DNA of 64,000 nucleotides. Origin: Alkalicoccus luteus. Its GTDB lineage: Bacteria > Bacillota > Bacilli > Bacillales > Salisediminibacteriaceae. Position numbers and translations under genes: made by a program. Shown here in pieces: positions 58,703 through 64,000 of this stretch. The first letter of the stretch is position 1. Each line of letters starts with the position of its first letter. The stretch lies in the NCBI GenBank assembly GCA_052061695.1, contig JBPZEY010000001.1; one strand, written 5' to 3'. The notes under the pieces are model-generated. The model was not told where the DNA came from and made no database searches. It was given only the letters and a program-made list of their open reading frames with translations.

Positions 58703-59196
58703 GGTGATACCACCATGCGCGGATCTTCATCGTCATCTTCTTCAAATATAATGCCGTCGTGCTTGTATTTTTTCAGTTGGAAATGAGTCGTCGTCGAGAT
58801 AACTGAATCGAGCGTTGAGAGTTTTTCTGATACGAAATTTGCAATCTCTGACATTGTTCTTCCCTCCAGCACGACAGAAAGGTCATATGTACCTGACATC
58901 AGGTAGCACGCCTTCACTTCCTTAAACCGATAAATTCGCTCTGCCACTTCGTCGAAGCCGACCCCTCGCTTCGGTGTCACTTTCACATCAATCATCGCCG
59001 TCACCATTTCTGTCCCTGACGCTTTAGTCCAGTCGATCACCGCTGAATAGCCGAGAATCACGCTCCGCTTTTCCAGATTTTCAAGCATCTGCTTCACTTC
59101 GTTAAGCTGTATATCCAGCATTTTCGCCAGTTTCTCTGCAGGCATCCGACCTTCCTTCTCAATCAGAAGCAGCAGTTCCCTTTCTTTTTCAGTCAT
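58699..59196 (-). CDS. alaR: Lrp/AsnC family regulator (AlaR/YugG)
   Basis: The protein (165 aa) has an N-terminal winged helix (LLLIEKEGRMPAEKLAKMLDIQLNEVKQMLENLEKRSVILGYSAVIDW) and a C-terminal RAM/AsnC effector domain (VDVKVTPKRGVGFDEVAERI, CYLMSGTYDLSVVLEG). GGAGGGAC precedes the ATG. It is the first gene of the alaR-alaT pair and probably autoregulates. Confidence 0.92.
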   Translation of the reverse strand: MTEKERELLLLIEKEGRMPAEKLAKMLDIQLNEVKQMLENLEKRSVILGYSAVIDWTKASGTEMVTAMIDVKVTPKRGVGFDEVAERIYRFKEVKACYLMSGTYDLSVVLEGRTMSEIANFVSEKLSTLDSVISTTTHFQLKKYKHDGIIFEEDDDEDPRMVVSP

Positions 59197-59275
59197 GAAT
59201 AGTCCCTCCTCAATGTCCCTATTCTACACCAGCATCCGTATCCATTCTAGCTCTCAGCTGGAATTGTTCGAATAA

Positions 59276-59488
59276 TCAATCCCCAGTCTTCTTTTTGCGC
59301 CTGCCGAAAAGCAAATAAATGATCGGTCCAAGAAAATTAATAAAGATAATAATCAATATCCATACGAGTCTTCGTTCTTTTGTCATTTCCTGGCGGATAC
59401 AAAGCACCAGTGCCACCAGCGTAAGCGAAAACTCCAGTAATACAAACGGAGCAATCAGCTCCCAGTTAACCGCTTCAATTCCTTCCAT
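59276..59488 (-). CDS. PLDc_N domain small membrane protein
   Basis: Start at the ATG behind GAGGGAA gives 70 residues: two membrane helices (WELIAPFVLLEFSLTLVALVLCI, RLVWILIIIFINFLGPIIYLLFG) and a basic end. The NFLGPIIYLLFGR motif is that of the N-terminal domain of cardiolipin synthases, also found in free small proteins such as YxlE. Function of free forms is not firmly known. Confidence 0.85.
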   Translation of the reverse strand: MEGIEAVNWELIAPFVLLEFSLTLVALVLCIRQEMTKERRLVWILIIIFINFLGPIIYLLFGRRKKKTGD

Positions 59489-59638
59489 TAAATTCCCTCT
59501 TTTCTGCAATAAATGGTATGATGAAGGCACCAACCGCCACTATCGTATCTTGTTTCCACCTAAAAAACCAGAGCCGTATGAAACTTTCCCACGTCTTCAT
59601 ACGTTAATCTATCAGACTCGATGAAAGGATGAAGCCTT

Positions 59639-60451
59639 ATGAAAAAATCAGGAGCCTTGCTCTGTCTTGCTGGTGCAGCCGGAATGATGACAGCATGCGG
59701 CACCGATGAGAGCGCAGAAGACGTTCTCATACAGTCAGCAGAAACAATGGAGGAAGCGGAGTCCTACCGCGCTGACAGCATCATCGATCAGCAGATTGAA
59801 GCACAGGGCGAGACAATGAACATTCACGCCGAAAGCAGCATGAATATCACGAATGATCCAATGGCATTCTTTCAGGAAACAACGATGACAATGGAAGAGA
59901 TGGACGATACAATGGCTTACAACTCCTACTTTCACTCGGAAGATGGTTTTTACATGGAGGATCCGATGACCGGCGAATGGATGAAGCTTCCGGACGACAG
60001 CATGAATGACATGCTTTCCATGGCAGAGGCTCAGACAAGCCCAGAGCAGCAGCTTGAGCAGCTTCGTGACTATGTATCGGATGTCGACATGGAAGAAACC
60101 GATGATGAGTATGTGATCCATTTCTCCGGCGAGGAAATCGATGCCGAAGAGCTCCTTGAAAGCACCGGTGGAGCTGGAATTGACGGCTTCGACGAAATGA
60201 TGATGATGATGGAGAACATTGATTTTGAAGACTTTGCTTATACTGTTCATATTGATAAAGAAACGTACTATCAGACCCGTGGCGTAATAGATATTACGAT
60301 GTCCATGGAAATGATGGGAGAAACGGCTGTCATGCAGCAAAGCATGGATATGAACATGTATGACTTTAACGAGGTAGAGCCTATTGAAATTCCCCAGGAC
60401 GTGCTCGACAATGCAGAAGAGGTTGATGATGCCGGCATGGGCGGATTCTAA
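59639..60451 (+). CDS. DUF6612-type Met-rich lipoprotein
   Basis: The protein (270 aa) has a lipobox (GMMTAC, Cys 20) and a LolA-like domain of the DUF6612 kind: AETMEEAESYRADSIIDQQIEAQGETMNIHAESSMNI, DGFYMEDPMTGEWMKLPD, and EDFAYTVHIDKETYYQTRGVIDITMSMEMMGE. Unusually rich in Met, with five in a row (EMMMMMEN) and SMDMNMYDF near the end. Acts on the outer membrane face; role unknown. Possible metal or oxidant sensing by Met is inference. Confidence 0.75.
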   Translation: MKKSGALLCLAGAAGMMTACGTDESAEDVLIQSAETMEEAESYRADSIIDQQIEAQGETMNIHAESSMNITNDPMAFFQETTMTMEEMDDTMAYNSYFHSEDGFYMEDPMTGEWMKLPDDSMNDMLSMAEAQTSPEQQLEQLRDYVSDVDMEETDDEYVIHFSGEEIDAEELLESTGGAGIDGFDEMMMMMENIDFEDFAYTVHIDKETYYQTRGVIDITMSMEMMGETAVMQQSMDMNMYDFNEVEPIEIPQDVLDNAEEVDDAGMGGF

Positions 60452-60459
60452 CAAATTAT

Positions 60460-60499
60460 AAAGAGCGGCCGGGATGCTATTTTCCCGGCCGCTCTTTTC
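60460..60499. terminator. Bidirectional terminator between lipoprotein and gapN
   Basis: GAGCGGCCGGGA and TCCCGGCCGCTC form a perfect 12-base stem with A/T runs. Confidence 0.9.
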
Positions 60500-60511
60500 A
60501 TGCTGCTGTAT

Positions 60512-61957
60512 TTACAGGTTCAGAACGAGTACTTTGTCGCGCAGCATGGAATCAATGCTGCGGCCAATCCCTTGAACGCCCTGTCCAGAGTTTTTCACGC
60601 CGAGGAATGGGAAGTGATCCGGCCCGCGTGATGTTTTACCGTTCACCTGAACAGTGCCAACATTCAGCTTGTCAGCAATCGTAAAGGCATTTTCCAGATT
60701 CTTTGTGAAGATACTGGCCTGAAGACCGTATTCATTGCGGCGCTCCAGATCAATTGCCTCCAGTTCATTGGAGATACGGATAAATGGAAGCACTGGTCCA
60801 AACTGCTCTTCCCATGCTACCTCCATATCCTCTGTCACGTTATCAAGAAGCGTCGGTCCGAGAAGGTTTTGTTCCTGAATACCCTCATGCACCACAGTAG
60901 CGCCTTTCTGCTTCGCATCATCGATAAGTGATACGACAAAGTCAGCAGATTTCTGGTCGATCATCGGCGTGATATCCGCATCATCAGAAGATGGTCCGAC
61001 CTTCAGAGCTGCAACACGCTCCTTCACTTTAGCAACGAGCTCATCTGCGACTTCATTTACAACCATTACACGCTTAATAGCCGTGCAGCGCTGACCGGAA
61101 TAGCTGAGCGCACCGCTCACAATTTCTTTGGCAGCTTTATCAAGGTCTGCATCCTGCAGCACAATCGCAGGGTCTTTTCCTCCAAGCTCAAGCACAACCG
61201 GAATCATGGACGCCTTCTTGGCGATATGCTGTCCGGTCGCCGTGCCCCCGGTAAAGGTGATCATGTCAATTTTCGGATGTGTCACTACAAAATCACCGAT
61301 AACAGAACCTCGTCCCGTTACAACGTTAAGAACGCCTTCCGGAAGTCCGGCTTTCACTAGAGCTTCCACCATCAGCAGTCCGCTGACAGCCCCCTGTGTA
61401 GCAGGCTTAAATACAACTGTATTCCCAGTAATAAGCGCAGGAGCAATTTTAGATGCTGCCAGGTTTACCGGGTAGTTAAATGGGGCAATCGCGAGCACCA
61501 CACCGTGAGGTACCTTTTGTACCATCGCCTTCGTTGATTTTGAGGCGCCAGGAAAGGCATCGCCCTGAATAAAGCTTCCGTGTGTGCGCAGACCCTCTTC
61601 AGCCGTGTGACGAATCAGCTGAGCGGTACGCTTTACTTCGCTCTTCGCTGCAGAGAGCGTCTTGCCCACTTCTTTATGAATCATGTCACCAATTTCATCC
61701 GTCATTTTTTCGAGCTCCTGAGCCCAGCGGTGAAGCAGTTCAGATCGTTCCGTTCCGTCAAGTGCTTCCCAGTTCGGCTGTACATCCGCAGTTTTTGTAA
61801 CTGCTGCATCTACCTCAGCCTGGCTTAATGCCGGAATTTCCCCAGTCACTTCCTGATTATCCGGAGAGTAAATCTTGACAGTTTCTCCACTGCTGCTTCC
61901 AACCCACTTATTGTTCAGCAGGGTATGAAACTTTTTATTGTCTTGACGTAATGCCAT
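60512..61957 (-). CDS. gapN: NADP-dependent glyceraldehyde-3-phosphate dehydrogenase, non-phosphorylating (GapN)
   Basis: The protein (481 aa) is an aldehyde dehydrogenase with GapN signature: AIAPFNYPVNLAASKIAPALITGN, Glu in VVLELGGKDPAIVL, catalytic Cys in SGQRCTAIKRVMVV, and FGPVLPFIRI, ending TSRGPDHFPFLGVKNSGQGVQGIGRSIDSM. It oxidises glyceraldehyde 3-phosphate straight to 3-phosphoglycerate, making NADPH. CcpA-like site upstream. Shared region with no further genes. Confidence 0.92.
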   Translation of the reverse strand: MALRQDNKKFHTLLNNKWVGSSSGETVKIYSPDNQEVTGEIPALSQAEVDAAVTKTADVQPNWEALDGTERSELLHRWAQELEKMTDEIGDMIHKEVGKTLSAAKSEVKRTAQLIRHTAEEGLRTHGSFIQGDAFPGASKSTKAMVQKVPHGVVLAIAPFNYPVNLAASKIAPALITGNTVVFKPATQGAVSGLLMVEALVKAGLPEGVLNVVTGRGSVIGDFVVTHPKIDMITFTGGTATGQHIAKKASMIPVVLELGGKDPAIVLQDADLDKAAKEIVSGALSYSGQRCTAIKRVMVVNEVADELVAKVKERVAALKVGPSSDDADITPMIDQKSADFVVSLIDDAKQKGATVVHEGIQEQNLLGPTLLDNVTEDMEVAWEEQFGPVLPFIRISNELEAIDLERRNEYGLQASIFTKNLENAFTIADKLNVGTVQVNGKTSRGPDHFPFLGVKNSGQGVQGIGRSIDSMLRDKVLVLNL

Positions 61958-62021
61958 GTTTACTCACGCTCCGTTTCATAGTTTAGCCCTCTAATGAGGT
62001 AATGTTGTATATTAAACCACG

Positions 62022-62035
62022 TGAAAACATTTACA
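62022..62035. promoter_or_regulatory. cre-like site upstream of gapN
   Basis: Minus strand TGTAAATGTTTTCA matches cre except one C to T in the centre; it lies between a possible TTGTAA and TAATAT, so binding would affect gapN initiation. Confidence 0.35.
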
Positions 62036-62476
62036 AACAAGAGGTTTGCTCAAGAAAAATTCATTCTTCATGTGTTTTATTTGAGCACAATCTACTAGAT
62101 GGCAACAAATCTGACAAACTGGATACGCTTACAATCCTTGCGATCCCTTTCTATGACTGCGTTCACTTGAAATTCCCTCCGGAAAATCTCTATTCATGAT
62201 TGTATATCCATAATCATCCATATAAAGCACTGTGGATACAGGCTGCGTCATTTTATCAAGCTCAAACTGGCTAAGCATTTTCATGTCAATTAGGAACAGG
62301 ACACCATAGCGAAGTTCGATTTTTACCTGTATGAACCTCAATACTGGTCAAATAAAGTGCCAGACATTACGGAAATAGTGTGTCAAATGCTCTACACTTC
62401 TATCTCTGCTGCGTTGAAGGTTCAGTACAAGAAAAAAAGCCTTCTGCATGCACAGAAGACTTGAAAATTGAAAACA
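62036..62476. other. Intergenic stretch between gapN and the tRNA cluster
   Basis: About 440 bases. A 70-codon minus-strand frame (62129-62341) has no ribosome-binding site and no recognisable domain; I do not accept it as a gene. The right end probably terminates the tRNA transcript through AAGCCTTCTGCATGCACAGAAGACTT-like pairing near 62440-62462 (AGAAGG/CCTTCT type), not firmly shown. Confidence 0.35.
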
Positions 62477-62552
62477 TGGTGAGCCATGAAGGACTCGAAC
62501 CTTCGACCCTCTGATTAAAAGTCAGATGCTCTACCAACTGAGCTAATGGCTC
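62477..62552 (-). tRNA. tRNA-Lys (TTT)
   Basis: Cloverleaf with anticodon loop ACTTTTAAT and encoded CCA; acceptor GAGCCAT/ATGGCTC. Confidence 0.95.
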
Positions 62553-62558
62553 GAAATA

Positions 62559-62633
62559 TGGTGACCCGTACGGGATTCGAACCCGTGTTACCGCCGTGAA
62601 AGGGCGGTGTCTTAACCACTTGACCAACGGGCC
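62559..62633 (-). tRNA. tRNA-Glu (TTC)
   Basis: Anticodon loop CCTTTCAC, acceptor GGCCCGT/ACGGGTC, encoded CCA. Confidence 0.95.
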
Positions 62634-62638
62634 TCAAA

Positions 62639-62715
<77 letters not shown>

Positions 62716-62736
62716 CCACCAAAAAAGACATAAAAA

Positions 62737-62810
62737 TGGAGCGGGTGATGGGAATCGAACCCACATCATCAGCTTGGAAGGCTGAGGTTTTACCACTAAA
62801 CTACACCCGC
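62737..62810 (-). tRNA. tRNA-Gly (TCC)
   Basis: Anticodon loop CTTCCAAG, acceptor GCGGGTG/CACCCGC, encoded CCA. Confidence 0.95.
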
Positions 62811-62836
62811 ATCAGGCAAACTATTTAATTTGAGAA

Positions 62837-62913
<77 letters not shown>

Positions 62914-62920
62914 AAATATC

Positions 62921-62995
62921 TGGAGCGGGAAACGGGATTCGAACCCGCGACCCCCACCTTGGCAAGGTGGTGCTCTACCACTGAGCTATTCCCGC
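62921..62995 (-). tRNA. tRNA-Gly (GCC)
   Basis: Anticodon loop TTGCCAAG, acceptor GCGGGAA/TTCCCGC, encoded CCA. Confidence 0.95.
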
Positions 62996-63013
62996 ATATA
63001 CGATTTAAGAAAA

Positions 63014-63088
63014 TGGCAGGGCTAGCAGGATTCGAACCTGCGAATCACGGAATCAAAATCCGATGCCTTACCGCTTGGCTATAGCCCT
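63014..63088 (-). tRNA. tRNA-Gln (TTG)
   Basis: Anticodon loop TTTTGATT, acceptor AGGGCTA/TAGCCCT, encoded CCA. Confidence 0.95.
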
Positions 63089-63099
63089 AAAATTTAATA

Positions 63100-63176
63100 T
63101 GGGGCGGTTGATGGGAATTGAACCCACGAATGCCGGAATCACAATCCGGTGCGTTAACCACTTCGCCACAACCGCC
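63100..63176 (-). tRNA. tRNA-His (GTG)
   Basis: Anticodon loop TTGTGATT, acceptor GGCGGTTG/CAACCGCC with the His-specific extra G:C pair, encoded CCA. Confidence 0.95.
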
Positions 63177-63190
63177 TTAATAAGTATGTA

Positions 63191-63264
63191 TGGCAGGGGT
63201 AGCAGGAATCGAACCCACATCAAAGGTTTTGGAGACCTTCGTTTTACCATTAAACTATACCCCT
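63191..63264 (-). tRNA. tRNA-Trp (CCA)
   Basis: Anticodon loop CTCCAAAA, acceptor AGGGGTA/TACCCCT, encoded CCA. Confidence 0.95.
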
Positions 63265-63271
63265 GTGAAGT

Positions 63272-63356
63272 TGGTGGAGGGGGAGAGATTCGAACTCCCG
63301 AACCCGAAGGAGCGGATTTACAGTCCGCCGCGTTTGGCCAACTTCGCTACCCCTCC
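63272..63356 (-). tRNA. tRNA-Tyr (GTA)
   Basis: Class II tRNA with long variable arm; anticodon loop CTGTAAAT, acceptor GGAGGGG/CCCCTCC, encoded CCA. Confidence 0.95.
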
Positions 63357-63367
63357 ACATATAAAAA

Positions 63368-63443
63368 TGGCGGTCCCGACGGGAATCGAACCCGCGATCT
63401 CCTGCGTGACAGGCAGGCATGTTAACCGCTACACCACGGGACC
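63368..63443 (-). tRNA. tRNA-Asp (GTC)
   Basis: Anticodon loop CTGTCACG, acceptor GGTCCCG/CGGGACC, encoded CCA. Confidence 0.95.
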
Positions 63444-63472
63444 AGTATAATAAAAATTGCTTAAAAAATCAA

Positions 63473-63565
63473 TGGCGGAGGAGGAGGGATTCGAACCCCC
63501 GCGGGCTTTGACACCCCTGTCGGTTTTCAAGACCGATCCCTTCAGCCAGACTTGGGTACTCCTCC
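63473..63565 (-). tRNA. tRNA-Ser (TGA)
   Basis: Class II tRNA with long variable arm; anticodon loop CTTGAAAA, acceptor GGAGGAG/CTCCTCC, encoded CCA. It is not a tRNA-Sec. Confidence 0.95.
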
Positions 63566-63572
63566 AAAACAT

Positions 63573-63649
63573 TGGTAGCGGCGGAGGGAATCGAACCCCC
63601 GACCTCACGGGTATGAACCGTACGCTCTAGCCAGCTGAGCTACACCGCC
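63573..63649 (-). tRNA. tRNA-Met (CAT), elongator type
   Basis: Anticodon loop TTCATACC; acceptor GGCGGTG with a G:U first pair and discriminator A, like the elongator tRNA-Met of B. subtilis, not the initiator. Confidence 0.9.
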
Positions 63650-63676
63650 GCAAATAATATATATGAAACTAAGTAA

Positions 63677-63752
63677 TGGTGGAGCCTAGCGGGATCGAAC
63701 CGCTGACCTCCTGCGTGCAAGGCAGGCGCTCTCCCAGCTGAGCTAAGGCCCC
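63677..63752 (-). tRNA. tRNA-Ala (TGC)
   Basis: Anticodon loop CTTGCACG, acceptor GGGGCCT/AGGCTCC, encoded CCA. First tRNA after 5S rRNA. Confidence 0.95.
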
Positions 63753-63762
63753 AAATAAAAAA

Positions 63763-63879
<117 letters not shown>

Positions 63880-63961
63880 ACATGAGCGTACCCGCTCAAA
63901 ACCGGATAACGCGAAAACGAATCGTGTGTCTTGGTCGCTCTGCCGAGCGACGATGTTCATT

Positions 63962-64000
63962 GGTTAAGCCCTCGATCGATTAGTATCTCTCCGCTGCACG
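63962..64000 (-). rRNA. 23S ribosomal RNA, 3' end only
   Basis: Minus strand reads GATACTAATCGATCGAGGGC then TTAACC, the conserved 3' end of Bacillus 23S rRNA. The gene continues beyond the window. Confidence 0.9.

Noticed and set aside
62129..62341. 70-codon minus-strand frame between gapN and the tRNAs
   Set aside because: No ribosome-binding site, no promoter, no recognisable domain; likely random frame.
63473..63565. Long tRNA considered as tRNA-Sec because of the selenoprotein candidate
   Set aside because: Anticodon is TGA and acceptor length is that of tRNA-Ser; tRNA-Sec would have TCA and a longer acceptor-T stem.

Overview
The window is a chromosomal segment of a Gram-positive, low-to-middle GC member of the Bacillaceae, most likely haloalkaliphilic. 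Signs are strong AGGAGG ribosome-binding sites, a B. subtilis-like block (alaR, alaT, yugI, a YugK-like dehydrogenase, pgi), CcpA-, FadR- and LexA-like operators, a sipW-tasA matrix operon, Na+-coupled NSS and SSS transporters, and exported proteins with long Glu/Asp-rich linkers. The genus cannot be fixed from the sequence alone. Most genes lie on the minus strand, apart from blocks at 8.0-8.8, 24.4-25.3 and 32.7-40.6 kb.

Layout. 0-7.8 kb: cut-off cstA, a MOSC protein, small unknowns, a TPR protein, an exported LVIVD-repeat protein, a probable SOS operon (YolD-like plus zinc ribbon), a HAD phosphatase and moaB. 7.7-9.2 kb: a yvrJ-like gene divergent from a sigO/rsoA-like split sigma factor, with a LexA-like palindrome between. 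9.3-12.8 kb: five minus-strand genes packed with overlaps (GNAT, S66 peptidase, nucleotidyltransferase, HAD, dCTP deaminase). 12.9-15.1 kb: sipW, tasA-like and an acidic exported protein. 15.1-17.9 kb: a two-component operon with a degenerate HD-GYP protein and a kinase frameshifted at a 9-base homopolymer. 18-23.2 kb: a sugar dehydrogenase lipoprotein and a coupled hydrolase / membrane MurF-like / Ddl operon. 23.5-24.3 kb: a Fic toxin with a VbhA-type antitoxin.

25.5-34.1 kb looks like one catabolic island: a PucR regulator and divergent NSS transporter, then an M24 enzyme like ectoine hydrolase DoeA/EutD, a Cys/Met-metabolism PLP enzyme, homoserine dehydrogenase and aldehyde dehydrogenase. 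The last two meet at aspartate 4-semialdehyde. 34.1-35.4 kb has no gene but holds duplicated terminators and tandem hairpin repeats. 35.5-40.6 kb is an acetate-type symporter module (DUF4212, SSS symporter, CBS/nucleotidyltransferase, DEDDh exonuclease). 40.7-45.8 kb: lactate permease, gamma-glutamyltransferase, FAH and DJ-1 family proteins.

The best candidate for something new is at 46.2-46.7 kb. It is a thioredoxin-fold lipoprotein whose frame is crossed by one TGA that creates a UxxC motif, followed by a hairpin fitting bacterial SECIS rules, so it is probably a selenoprotein. It is coupled to a UbiD-family decarboxylase. Next come a methyltransferase, tRNA-Ala, a secreted ComEC/ComEA-like nuclease candidate with DUF3006, an acyl-CoA ligase under FadR- and CcpA-like sites, the pgi-alaT block, gapN, and a 14-tRNA cluster behind a minus-strand 23S-5S rRNA end.
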